A stretch of 64,000 nucleotides of DNA from PALSA-612 sp963776735 (GTDB taxonomy: Bacteria > Actinomycetota > Thermoleophilia > Gaiellales > Gaiellaceae), in the NCBI GenBank assembly GCA_963776735.1, contig CAVZNV010000018.1, forward strand, positions 248,001 to 312,000, written 5' to 3'. Positions within the stretch are counted from its first letter, which is position 1, and each line of letters starts with the position of its first letter. Below are positions 42,280 to 50,516 of the stretch, piece by piece. The translations under genes were made by a program, and so were the position numbers. The notes under the pieces were generated by a model, which did no database searches, was not told the DNA's origin, and saw only the letters and a list, made by a program, of their open reading frames with translations.

Positions 42280-42977
42280 CACCGCGCGTAAGGGACCGGG
42301 CGCCAGTCACGCCGCCGGACGAGGTTGACCGTCAGCAGGCCGAAGACGAAGCCGCCCACGTGCGCGAAGAACGCGGTCCCGCCGCCGGACTGCGGGTGCG
42401 TGATCGCGTAGTCGCCCTCGTAGAGCTGGAAGAAGAACCAGAACCCGAGGAAGAGGAGAGCGGGAAGCCGGATCGGGATGATGAAGAGGACGAGCGTCAG
42501 CACGCGCGCGTCCGGCAGCAGCACGATGTAGGCACCGAGCACGCCGGCGATCGCACCGCTGGCGCCGATGAACGGGACGCTCGCTTCCTGCTGCGTCGCC
42601 CAGTGCAGCGTCACGAACGTCTGGACGGCCATCGCGACGACGCCCGCGGCCAGGTACCAGAACAGGAACCGCACGTGCCCGAGTGCGTCCTCGACGTTGT
42701 TCCCGAAGATCCAGAGGAAGAGCATGTTCCCGAGGATGTGCACCCAGCTCGCGTGCAGGAACATCCCGGCGAAGACGCCCTCGTACCAGGCCAAGTGATG
42801 GAACGGTGGGACGCAGGGACCCGAGACCGAGCACGGGTAGAAGCCGTCCTGCAGGACGTGCGCCGTCACGCCGGGGTTCCGCAGCTCCCAGAACCAGACG
42901 ACGAAGTTGGCCGCGATCAGCCCGATCGTGACCGCCGGAAACGTGCGGGTCGGGACGTTGTCCTTGATCGGCAGCAT
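42279..42977 (-). CDS. Rhomboid-family intramembrane serine protease
   Basis: 232 residues, about six membrane helices. Catalytic S140 in GASGAIAG and H206 in FAHVGGF; oxyanion helper H80-x-x-x-N84 in HILGN. A TM1-TM2 loop with two Cys (PCSVSGPC) is an actinobacterial feature. Cleaves transmembrane substrates, unknown here. Starts at ATG 42977. Confidence 0.93.
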   Translation of the reverse strand: MLPIKDNVPTRTFPAVTIGLIAANFVVWFWELRNPGVTAHVLQDGFYPCSVSGPCVPPFHHLAWYEGVFAGMFLHASWVHILGNMLFLWIFGNNVEDALGHVRFLFWYLAAGVVAMAVQTFVTLHWATQQEASVPFIGASGAIAGVLGAYIVLLPDARVLTLVLFIIPIRLPALLFLGFWFFFQLYEGDYAITHPQSGGGTAFFAHVGGFVFGLLTVNLVRRRDWRPVPYAR

Positions 42978-42986
42978 CGCCGCCGG

Positions 42987-42992
42987 ATGCTA
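42987..42992 (-). promoter_or_regulatory. -10 element of rhomboid gene
   Basis: TAGCAT, 9 bp before ATG 42977. Confidence 0.45.
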
Positions 42993-43009
42993 CGCGGCTA
43001 TCGGCCTCC

Positions 43010-43633
43010 CTACAGCTCGATCAGCGGCTCGTCGAAACCTGCCTCGGCGAGGAGGTCTCGCAGGCGTCGTAAGCCCGTGAACATGCGGCTCTTGATCGTC
43101 CCGAGCGGCACCGCCAGACGCTCGGCGAGTTCCGACTGCGTCAGGCCGCCGTAGTAGGCGAGCTCGAGCGCCTCGCGCTGCTCGTCCGGGAGTTGCCGCA
43201 GTGCCGCCTGGACGAGCCGCCGGCGGTCAGTAAGCTCGATCTCCTCGTCCGCTGCGAGACCCTCTGCGTTCGGCTCGTCCCCCGGCTCGAGCGGTGCGGC
43301 CCGGCGGCGCTCCTCGCGGCGCACGAGGTCGACGGCTCGCCGGTGGACGAGCGTCAGGATCCACGTGCTCGGCTTGGCCCTGTCCGCCCGGAAGGAGCCC
43401 GCGGTGCGCCAGACGGTCAGGAACGCCTCCTGCACGGCGTCCTCGGCCAGCGCGGGATCGCGGACGATGCGCAGCGCGAGCCCGTAGGCGACGCGGCTGT
43501 AGCGGTCGTAGAGCGTCGCCAGCGCGCCCTCGTCTTCGCGGGCCGCGAGCGCGAGCAGCGCCTCGTCCGGAAAGTCCGAGTAGTTGCGCGACGCGGTCTT
43601 CGGCGCTCCCCCCTGGAGGACCGTCAGATTCAT
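43010..43633 (-). CDS. ECF-type sigma factor of the SigK/RskA type
   Basis: 207 residues. Region 2: ATLYDRYSRVAYGLALRIVR and LAEDAVQEAFLTVWRTAGSF; region 4: LELAYYGGLTQSELAERLAV and GTIKSRMFTGLRRLRDLL. The start ATG 43633 follows the anti-sigma stop by 2 bp. Order (anti-sigma first, then sigma) is the reverse of usual. It probably transcribes the DUF4331-NicO genes upstream, which lie on the same strand. Confidence 0.9.
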   Translation of the reverse strand: MNLTVLQGGAPKTASRNYSDFPDEALLALAAREDEGALATLYDRYSRVAYGLALRIVRDPALAEDAVQEAFLTVWRTAGSFRADRAKPSTWILTLVHRRAVDLVRREERRRAAPLEPGDEPNAEGLAADEEIELTDRRRLVQAALRQLPDEQREALELAYYGGLTQSELAERLAVPLGTIKSRMFTGLRRLRDLLAEAGFDEPLIEL

Positions 43634-43635
43634 GT

Positions 43636-44316
43636 TCACAGAGTCCGGGTGGCTCCGATGATCGTCGTGGGATGGTCGGTGCGGCCTCCCGCGTGCTCGA
43701 TCGAGAGGCCGATCTGTGCGCCGGCGGGCACGCGGCGGGTGAGGAGAACAGGCGATCCGCTCGTGGCCCGGTCGAACAGGCCGGCGGGCTTCACGCTCTT
43801 GCCGTCGATCACCCACAGCTCGTACGTCTTCCCGTTCGGTGCGCGCGAGAGGCCCGATACGACCACTGCCCGGCCGTCCGGCGCGACGACCGCCTCGCTC
43901 GAAGTTCCGAGCGGCACGCGCGTGGACGCGTGGTTCGAGAGCACGCCGAGGGCGGTGCTCTTCGTGCTCAGCGAGCTGGACAGCCCCGAGCCCCAGACAG
44001 CGAGCACGATCGCCGCAGCCGCGGCCACGGCCGCGAAGGTCGCGACGCCCGGAAGCGCGACGCGACGCCGTAGCGGGACGACGTTCGACGTCCGTTCCTC
44101 GTGGACGCGGTCGAGCAGCCGCTCGCGCAGCGCAGGCGGGGGTGCCGGGCCTTCGGGGACGTAGGCGAGCGCCGTCGCGGCGTCACGGAGGCTTCCGAGC
44201 TCCTCCCGGCACTCCTCGCACGTTGCGAGGTGCTCCTCGAACTCGCGCCGCTCGGAATCGTCGAGAGCGTCCAAGGCGTACGCCGCAACTAGGTCGTGGA
44301 CGAGTTGTTGCTCCAC
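43636..44316 (-). CDS. RskA-like zinc-type anti-sigma factor
   Basis: 226 residues. The N-terminus has HLATCEECREEL (HxxxCxxC zinc motif near 29-36), then one membrane helix at about 90-107 (PGVATFAAVAAAAAIVLAVW) and an extracytoplasmic RskA domain (APNGKTYELWVIDG). It holds the adjacent ECF sigma factor until regulated proteolysis. GTG 44316 has an AGGAGG site 4 bp away. Confidence 0.9.
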   Translation of the reverse strand: MEQQLVHDLVAAYALDALDDSERREFEEHLATCEECREELGSLRDAATALAYVPEGPAPPPALRERLLDRVHEERTSNVVPLRRRVALPGVATFAAVAAAAAIVLAVWGSGLSSSLSTKSTALGVLSNHASTRVPLGTSSEAVVAPDGRAVVVSGLSRAPNGKTYELWVIDGKSVKPAGLFDRATSGSPVLLTRRVPAGAQIGLSIEHAGGRTDHPTTIIGATRTL

Positions 44317-44401
44317 CGGCCTCCTAGGGGTTCCTCGGACGGGACGACGAGGACCGCGTGAGGGTAGCAGAGGGCATTTGCGGGGTCATCGGCGCGATCG
44401 G

Positions 44402-45841
44402 TCACGTGAGCTGAGGGATCGCGCGGGCGGTCATCAGCGCGCCCGCAACGAGGATGACGAGGGCGCTGACGGCCGGCAGCAGGCGGATCAGGCCGCCGTC
44501 GGTGTTGATGCGGCCGAACACGCGCTTGGCGAAGACCGCGACCAGGCCGATCCCGGTGATCGTCGCCGCCAGCCCGAGGCTGAACGCGACGATCAGGACG
44601 AGGCCGAACGCGACGCGGTGCAGCGAGATCGCAGCCAGCAGCACGACGAGTGCCGACGGGCACGGCAAGAGCCCGCCGGAGACGCCGACTGCGAGCAGCG
44701 AGCGGGCCGAGAGCGCGTCCGGAGGCGCGTGCGAGTGCCCGTGCTCGTGGTCGTGCGAGTGGTCGTGCGGATGAGCGTGGTCGTGGTCGTGGTCGTGGTG
44801 ATGGTGGTCATCCACCGACGTCGTGCGGCGCTTGCGCAACCGTGAGCGCAGCACCGACGCGCCGATGCCGACGACCATCACGCCGGCGATCAGGTTCAGC
44901 CACGGATAGAGCGTGTCCGGGACGATGAACTGCGACAGCAGTAACGTCACGAGCCCGAGTCCGAAGACGCCGAGCGTGTGCGTGATCGTCACCGTCAGGC
45001 CGAGCAGCACGGCGTGCCGCGGCGTCCCGCGCTGGCCGACGAGGTAGGCGGCGACGATCGACTTGCCGTGGCCGGGGCTGAGTGCGTGCGCCGCGCCCCA
45101 GAACAGGGCGACCGCGAGCGAGATCAGGATGATCCCGACGCTCAGGTGATCCTGCGCGATCAGCGACGCGAAGCCGCCGTCGGCGACCGCGCGCACGCCG
45201 ACGCGCTGCTCGAGGATGTCCCGCGGGATCAGGGTCGGCGGCGAGCCGCTCCCCGTTCCCGGCGTGATCTGCGCCTTCGCCGAGGTGACGTCGAGCGGGC
45301 TCTGGAGCAGGTTCTTCGGGTAGGCAAGCAGCTCGTGCGAGATCGACGACGAGGGCGCACTCGAGCCCGAGACCTTGGCGCCGGAGCCGGCCTGGACGAC
45401 GATCTCCTTCCAGCCGATGCGGCCTGCGTAGTTGCCGTCGTGGTAGTCGAGCGCGCCGCCGTGCGCGAGCGGGGGAGACTCGAGCAGCACCTCGAGCCGC
45501 GTCGTGCGCAGGCTTGCCTGGCCCGGAGGGAAGGCGAGGACGTGCTTCACGGGCCTGAGCACGACGGCGGTGCCGCCCACCGTCGCCCGCACGTGCGCGG
45601 CGAGCGACGCGGCCAGGCGTGTTCCGTACACGGCCTCGCCCTGGGCGTCGACGGTGGGCTTCGCCTGGAAGGTCGGGATCTCGGCCATGTCCAGGACGTA
45701 GAGCACGTACAGGCGGTCGCCAGACGGCTCGATCCGGTCGTAGTGGTTGATCGTGAAGTTGCCGAGCGGGTGCGCCGAGGCGCTCGCGACGAAGGCGAGC
45801 GCCCCGGCGAGGGCGGCGAGGAGGACGAGAAGCTTCTTCAT
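44402..45841 (-). CDS. NicO-family nickel/cobalt transporter with His-rich loop
   Basis: 479 residues. A signal peptide (MKKLLVLLAALAGALAFVAS) leads an external beta-rich domain of about 200 residues and then six or seven membrane helices. GAAHALSPGHGKSIVAAYLVG is the NicO/RcnA signature. A cytoplasmic or external loop of His and Asp (HHHHDHDHDHAHPHDHSHDH) probably binds Ni or Co. The start overlaps the end of the TPR gene (ATGA). Import versus export is not settled by sequence. Confidence 0.85.
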   Translation of the reverse strand: MKKLLVLLAALAGALAFVASASAHPLGNFTINHYDRIEPSGDRLYVLYVLDMAEIPTFQAKPTVDAQGEAVYGTRLAASLAAHVRATVGGTAVVLRPVKHVLAFPPGQASLRTTRLEVLLESPPLAHGGALDYHDGNYAGRIGWKEIVVQAGSGAKVSGSSAPSSSISHELLAYPKNLLQSPLDVTSAKAQITPGTGSGSPPTLIPRDILEQRVGVRAVADGGFASLIAQDHLSVGIILISLAVALFWGAAHALSPGHGKSIVAAYLVGQRGTPRHAVLLGLTVTITHTLGVFGLGLVTLLLSQFIVPDTLYPWLNLIAGVMVVGIGASVLRSRLRKRRTTSVDDHHHHDHDHDHAHPHDHSHDHEHGHSHAPPDALSARSLLAVGVSGGLLPCPSALVVLLAAISLHRVAFGLVLIVAFSLGLAATITGIGLVAVFAKRVFGRINTDGGLIRLLPAVSALVILVAGALMTARAIPQLT

Positions 45842-47154
45842 GCCGCGTACCTCCGGGCGACCGGCGCCCACAGGAGCGAGAAGTGCGGGTTGAGCGCGAG
45901 GGCGCGGCGGAACCACGTCCTCGCCGACGCCGCGTGACCGAGGCAGCGCTCGATCATCCCACGGTGGAAGAACTTCAGCGCATCACGGGTGCCGAGGTGC
46001 AGCGCATCGAGCGAGTAGGGCAACGCGGCGGCGCACTGGCCGTTCCGCTCGAGCGTCCAGGCGAGCACGTCCGCGCCGTCGATCGAGGGGCGTGCCTTCT
46101 GACCGATCTTCGCCCGGACGAGCGCCAGCTTCAGGTTGATCCCGTGGTCGGCCTGGAAGAGCGCGATGTCGAGGTCGGTGCGCACGCCGTTCGCCTGCAG
46201 CAGCCGGTTGATGGCGCCGATCAGCGAGTACTCGCGCCGGGCGAGCACCGGATGTCCGGTCACCTTGTAGAGGTCGCCGAGGAAGGACACGTACGCCGGC
46301 AGCGGGATCCTGTTCACGGCCGCGCTCTCCAGCTGGATCGCCCGTGCGTAGTGCTCCTCGGCCGCCTCCGTCTGCGCCAGCGCGTCGAGGCCGTACGGGT
46401 ACAGCGGGAAGATCCGGAGCGCGAGCGTCTGCTCCTTCGCGGCGAGTGCATAGCGGCCGTGGTTGAAGTAGAGCTTGCCGAGCTGGATGTGCGTCCACGC
46501 GAGCGGCTCCTTCGTGTCGGTCGCCGCGTCGGCCGCGAGCTTCATCGAGGCGATCGCCTTCGCCGTCTCGCCCTGCAGCTCGCGCGCGTATGAGATGCGC
46601 GAGTACGACGTGAGGCTGGGCTGGATGTGCCCCATCGTCTGGAAGGCCTTGAACGCCTGCGGGTAGCGGCCGAGCTCGATCAGCGCGTCGCCGATCACGC
46701 CGTAGTTCATGGCGATCTTGGGTGCGATCGAGAGTGCCTTGTTCCCGTAGGCAAGTGCGTCGTAGAAGCGATGTCTCGAGAGCGCGAGCGAGCCGAGACC
46801 GCTGTAGACGAGGTAGTCGTTCGCGTTCAGCTTGAGTGCCTGCTCGAGTGCACCCTGGGACTTCGTGTAGTAGGTCGGGTCGCCCGTCTCGCGCGCCCGC
46901 TGCTGGTAGGAGAGGCCGAGGAGCGCCCACGAGTGCTCGTCCTTCGGGTTGACCTCGAGCGCCGACTGGAGGCTCGAGACCAGCTGCTGTGTGCTCGCGT
47001 TGAGCGCGAAGCCTGCCTTGAAGTCCTCCACGTTCTGCTCGGCGGCGAGCGCGTTGTACGGCTGCGCCGAGCCGGGGGCGAACGCGCCGCCGAAGAAGGC
47101 GATGAAGCCCGCTCCGACGAGGGCGGCGAGTCCGATCAGGATTCTGTTGCTCAT
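45838..47154 (-). CDS. Tetratricopeptide-repeat protein, membrane-anchored or secreted
   Basis: 438 residues. The N-terminus (ILIGLAALVGAGFIAFFGGAF) is a signal anchor or signal peptide. At least six TPR-like helical pairs follow, such as WALLGLSYQQRARETGD and YLVYSGLGSLALSRHRFYDA. Cotranscribed with DUF4331 upstream and NicO downstream. It probably scaffolds an envelope metal or stress complex; no enzyme motif seen. Confidence 0.82.
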   Translation of the reverse strand: MSNRILIGLAALVGAGFIAFFGGAFAPGSAQPYNALAAEQNVEDFKAGFALNASTQQLVSSLQSALEVNPKDEHSWALLGLSYQQRARETGDPTYYTKSQGALEQALKLNANDYLVYSGLGSLALSRHRFYDALAYGNKALSIAPKIAMNYGVIGDALIELGRYPQAFKAFQTMGHIQPSLTSYSRISYARELQGETAKAIASMKLAADAATDTKEPLAWTHIQLGKLYFNHGRYALAAKEQTLALRIFPLYPYGLDALAQTEAAEEHYARAIQLESAAVNRIPLPAYVSFLGDLYKVTGHPVLARREYSLIGAINRLLQANGVRTDLDIALFQADHGINLKLALVRAKIGQKARPSIDGADVLAWTLERNGQCAAALPYSLDALHLGTRDALKFFHRGMIERCLGHAASARTWFRRALALNPHFSLLWAPVARRYAA

Positions 47155-47187
47155 GGCTCCTTCGCTTCGCGTCGTTTGGCTTGAGGT

Positions 47188-47221
47188 TCGGAGGGCCCGA
47201 GCCGCAGCGCGGGCCCTCCGA
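47188..47221. repeat. 12-bp-stem hairpin between DUF4331 and TPR genes
   Basis: CGGAGGGCCCG (47189-47199) and CGGGCCCTCCG (47210-47220), plus one T-A pair, around a 10-nt loop. Lies in the 80-bp gap inside the operon with no T run, so attenuator or mRNA-stabilising stem are both possible. Confidence 0.6.
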
Positions 47222-47234
47222 TTTGCATGGGTCC

Positions 47235-48524
47235 CTAGTGCGTCGCCTTCGTGTTGGCGTAGCCCTGCCAGGGCGTTGCCACGTACGGGAAGTGCGACAT
47301 GAACGGCTTGTCGTTCGAGTTGACGCCGTCACCGAGCGGCACCTTCTTGCCGAGGAGGAACCCGGCAACTGCCTGTTCGGAGATGTCGATGACGTCGTCC
47401 GTCAGCCGGCGGCCGTTCGGGTAGCCGGCGGTGTCGCCGCCGAGAACACCCATACGGTTAGGGTGGGCCGACGGCGGGACGGACAGGTTCAGCCGCAGCT
47501 CGTCCGCGAAGGTCGGGCCGGTGTAGTTCAGCTTCGGGATACCGGTGCCGAGCACCTCGACGAGGTCGCTGCGGTTCGTCGTGGCGACGCCGAGCTTGTA
47601 CAGCTTGTTCAGCACGGCGGCCAGGATCGGGGTCTTGTAGTACTTCTCGAACTGGGCGTCGCCCGCCGGGGTCTCGCGGTTCCAGTAGTCCTTGAGCCCG
47701 GTCGGGATCACGACCTCGTTGATCAGCGGGTTGCCGAGGCGGGACACCTGCGTCCAGCCGCGGTGGAGAACGCCGTTGACCGTCACGTTCTGGCGGTCGG
47801 TCGACGACCAGACGCCGATCACGTGCGAGTGCGTGTCGACCTGCGCGATCGGAATCTGCAGGGCGATCGTGTGGACGTTGTAGCCGGACAGGAAGTCCTT
47901 GCCACCGCCCATGTTCCCCGTCGTCCCGGCCTTCCGGATCGCGACGAGGTCGAAGATGGCACCGACGTCCGCGAAGAACGGATCGTCACGCTGGCCGGCG
48001 AAGACCGAGACGCCGCCCCGGTGCACGATTGTCTTCTCGGCCGCCGCCTCGTAGTGCGGCACGCCGACGAACCCGTTGAAGCGCGGGCCGATGTTGTCGA
48101 TCGGCGTCGTGCCGGTCGCCCACGCCTTCCCGTTCCTCGTCGCGGTCCACGTCTGCTGCGTGTTCCCGAGGAAGTACGGACCGGTCGGGGTCTTGAACCG
48201 GAACGTGTAGGTGATGTCCGGCCGACCGTCGCCGTTCCGGTCGATGAAGATGTTGTACTTGGCGGTCTGCGAGAACGTGTAGTAGTTCGGGCCGGCCGCC
48301 GGATCCTCACCGGGGATCCAGTTGGAGACGATGGTGAACGTGCTCGGCTTGTCCGGGCTGCGGAACGCGTACAGGTCCGTGTTGTCCGCAGTCGGATCCT
48401 CCGAGATCAGCGGTGCCTCCCTGTGACTCGACGCCGTGCTCGCACTCGGGGCGAGTCGCCCCACGAACAGGGCCGTGAGGCCCGCGGCAGCCGCGACCAG
48501 GAGGAACAGCGCGTACTTCTTCAT
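47235..48524 (-). CDS. DUF4331 domain protein, exported
   Basis: 429 residues. Signal peptide MKKYALFLLVAAAAGLTALF, then the DUF4331 start SSHREAPLISEDPTADNTDL and DLYAFRSPDKPSTFTIVSNW, a family of unknown exported proteins often found with TPR and HoxN/NicO genes. The domain fills the rest of the protein. AAGGAG lies 11 bp before ATG 48524. First gene of the minus-strand metal/stress operon. Confidence 0.92.
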   Translation of the reverse strand: MKKYALFLLVAAAAGLTALFVGRLAPSASTASSHREAPLISEDPTADNTDLYAFRSPDKPSTFTIVSNWIPGEDPAAGPNYYTFSQTAKYNIFIDRNGDGRPDITYTFRFKTPTGPYFLGNTQQTWTATRNGKAWATGTTPIDNIGPRFNGFVGVPHYEAAAEKTIVHRGGVSVFAGQRDDPFFADVGAIFDLVAIRKAGTTGNMGGGKDFLSGYNVHTIALQIPIAQVDTHSHVIGVWSSTDRQNVTVNGVLHRGWTQVSRLGNPLINEVVIPTGLKDYWNRETPAGDAQFEKYYKTPILAAVLNKLYKLGVATTNRSDLVEVLGTGIPKLNYTGPTFADELRLNLSVPPSAHPNRMGVLGGDTAGYPNGRRLTDDVIDISEQAVAGFLLGKKVPLGDGVNSNDKPFMSHFPYVATPWQGYANTKATH

Positions 48525-48615
48525 GTCGCGTGTGCTCCTTTCTCTCGACGGCCGGGTCGCTGGCTTTGGGGGACTCCCGGGTGGCCGTCGTCGCGCGTCA
48601 TTCGCCCGACCCGCG

Positions 48616-48644
48616 GAACCGGTTCGGACCCGGTTGCAACCGGG
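48616..48644. promoter_or_regulatory. Palindrome cluster upstream of DUF4331 operon
   Basis: GAACCGGTTC (48616-48625) and CCCGGTTGCAACCGGG (48629-48644), both perfect. They lie about 100 bp upstream of the DUF4331 ATG, where a promoter or repressor site would be. TGCAACC-like hexamers can also be read as an ECF -35, but no -10 is clear. Confidence 0.5.
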
Positions 48645-48667
48645 CTGGAACGGCCTACAGTTGGAGG

Positions 48668-48751
48668 GCTGCCCGACCGGGCAGCTAACGGCACGGAGAG
48701 GCGGCTTCGGCCGCCTCTCCTGTATCACGGGTGAACCCCTGGTTCCCCCGT
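48668..48751. other. Three consecutive strong hairpins
   Basis: Stem 1: GCTGCCCG/CGGGCAGC (48668-48685). Stem 2: 11-bp perfect stem with a TTCG loop (48695-48720). Stem 3: ACGGG-T-GAACC/GGTTC-C-CCCGT (48727-48751). The 393-bp gap (48525-48917) otherwise shows no open frame with support. The set could be a noncoding RNA, a terminator for either side, or protein sites; it matches no riboswitch I know. A UUCG loop is typical of structured RNA. Confidence 0.45.
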
Positions 48752-48904
48752 GGGCCCCCTCCTTCACGGCGTTCGCGCGGGGACGGTGTGGACGGAGCCG
48801 GCGGCTCGCGGCGCGCGTCAGCCGTTGCTTCTCGTCGGTAAGCCTCTCGCCGGGCGGAGCCCGGCTTCGGCGGACTAGCGTCGCGACTGCAAGCCGTCAG
48901 AAAG

Positions 48905-48910
48905 TAGAGT
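48905..48910 (+). promoter_or_regulatory. -10 element of ferritin gene
   Basis: TAGAGT, 7 bp before ATG 48918. Confidence 0.5.
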
Positions 48911-48917
48911 CCCGCGC

Positions 48918-49448
48918 ATGGCTCGCTTTCCTGACGCCGTCAACGGGCAGATCGCCAACGAGTTTGCTGCTTCGCAGCAGTACATCGCGATCGCCGTCTA
49001 CTACGACACCGAGACGCTGCCGCAGCTCGCTGCGCACTTCTACCGGCAAGCGGTCGAGGAGCGGAACCACGCGATGATGCTCGTCCAGTACCTGCTCGAC
49101 GCCGGCGAGGCGGTCGAGATTCCGGGCGTTGCGGCGCCGAAGACCTCCTTCGCCGACTCGGCCGAGCCGGTCGCGCTGGCGCTCGAGCAGGAGAAGACCG
49201 TCACGCAGCAGATCGCCGGCCTCGTCGAGCTCGCGCGGGAGGAGAACGACTTCGTCGGCGAGGAGTTCCTGCACTGGTTCCTCAAGGAGCAGCGCGAGGA
49301 GGTCTCCAGCATGTCGGCCCTCCTGGCCGTCGTGAAACGCGCCGGCGACTCGCTCCTGCTCGTCGAGGACTTCCTGGCGCGCAACCAGGTCGGTGACCAG
49401 GGCGCTCCGGAAGCCGACGCTCCGGCGGCGGCCGGCGGCGCGCTCTAA
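48918..49448 (+). CDS. Ferritin (non-haem, Ftn type)
   Basis: 176 residues. The ferroxidase ligands are in place: EFAASQQYIAIAVYYD (helix A), FYRQAVEERNHAMMLVQYLL (helix B with ExxH) and FLHWFLKEQREEVSSM (helix D, ExxxE). A Pro/Ala-rich C-terminal tail is extra. It stores iron as a 24-mer. Leaderless promoter; no Fur/IdeR box recognised. Confidence 0.92.
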   Translation: MARFPDAVNGQIANEFAASQQYIAIAVYYDTETLPQLAAHFYRQAVEERNHAMMLVQYLLDAGEAVEIPGVAAPKTSFADSAEPVALALEQEKTVTQQIAGLVELAREENDFVGEEFLHWFLKEQREEVSSMSALLAVVKRAGDSLLLVEDFLARNQVGDQGAPEADAPAAAGGAL

Positions 49449-49451
49449 CCG

Positions 49452-50483
49452 CTAGGCCGGAAGCGGCGGCAGCTTCTTCCACGTCGACCCGTGGTCGCGG
49501 CTGCGGTAGACAGTCGTCGCGCTCCACGCGCACACGCTGTCGTCGCGAGGTTGGACGACGATGCCATTGGCCGTCCCGGGGAGGCCGGGAATCGGCTGCC
49601 AGTGCGCGCCGCCGTCGACCGTTCGGCGGAGAGCGACCCGGCTTTCGACGACCGCGTAGACGACGTTTGGGAGACGCTGGTCGGCGACGACCGAATCGAC
49701 GAAGGCGGAATGCAGCCCACGCTGGACCCAGCTGGTGCCTGCCGAGTCGGTGCGGAAGACGCCTTTCAAGCGAGTGCCGGCCCACAGCATCTGCCCCGGG
49801 CCGAAGCTCAGACTCGTGAGCTGCGGCAGGTCGAAGGAGCTTGCTCGAGGGTCGATCTTGCCCAGCCGCCAGTGATCGCCTCCGTCAGTGCTTGTCGCGA
49901 TACCTCCCGATTGCATGCCGACGTAGACGTGTCGCGCAGACCCAGGCTCGACCGCGACGACGTTGACGCTCAGGTCGTAGGGGTCGATTCGCGGGATCGC
50001 CGTGATGTGGGTCCACGTCCTCCCGCCGTCGGTCGTGCGCTCGAGTCCGCCGCCTGACCCGCCTCCCTCGGGCGGGGTCGTGCCGACGTAGATCGTTCGA
50101 GTGTCGTCTGGCGTTCCTGCGATGTCCGTGACGATCCAGCCGCAGGCGACCGGACTCCACGAACCGCCTCCGTTCCGACTCAGGAACAGCCCGGGCGAGT
50201 AGCCGGAGAGCAGGAGATCGCTCTTGCGGCCGAGCGAGACGACGCTCCAGCCGGGGAGCCGCGTGGACAGCTTCCGCCACGAGCCTCCGTCAGTGACGTA
50301 GAGGTTGCCGTCTTCAGTGGCCGCGTACAGCCGTCCCGTCGTCGATGTCGACGGCGTCACCTCGACGATGTGATGAGGCTCGGACGGCCTTGGCGAGGAG
50401 CACGGTCGGCCGGCGCCGTGCGCTCCGAGGGCGAGCCCCGCCCCGAGGGCTCCCACCGTGGCGATGATCGCTCCCAGGCGCAC
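49452..50483 (-). CDS. Exported BNR/Asp-box beta-propeller protein
   Basis: 343 residues. N-terminal hydrophobic segment (GAIIATVGALGAGLALGA) is a likely signal peptide. Several Asp-box-like motifs repeat: TTDGGRTW, STDGGDHW, TDSAGTSW, TVDGGAHW, SRDHGSTW, each about 40-55 residues apart, as in BNR propellers. Such proteins bind or hydrolyse glycans or act as assembly factors (Ycf48-like). No catalytic residues evident. Starts at GTG 50483. Confidence 0.82.
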   Translation of the reverse strand: MRLGAIIATVGALGAGLALGAHGAGRPCSSPRPSEPHHIVEVTPSTSTTGRLYAATEDGNLYVTDGGSWRKLSTRLPGWSVVSLGRKSDLLLSGYSPGLFLSRNGGGSWSPVACGWIVTDIAGTPDDTRTIYVGTTPPEGGGSGGGLERTTDGGRTWTHITAIPRIDPYDLSVNVVAVEPGSARHVYVGMQSGGIATSTDGGDHWRLGKIDPRASSFDLPQLTSLSFGPGQMLWAGTRLKGVFRTDSAGTSWVQRGLHSAFVDSVVADQRLPNVVYAVVESRVALRRTVDGGAHWQPIPGLPGTANGIVVQPRDDSVCAWSATTVYRSRDHGSTWKKLPPLPA

Positions 50484-50516
50484 ATTCCCGGGTATCGACA
50501 GGTATTCGGCCGAGGC

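Noticed and set aside
48600..48760. tRNA gene in the hairpin-rich region
   Set aside because: No T-loop GTTCRANTC, no acceptor pairing and no anticodon arm.
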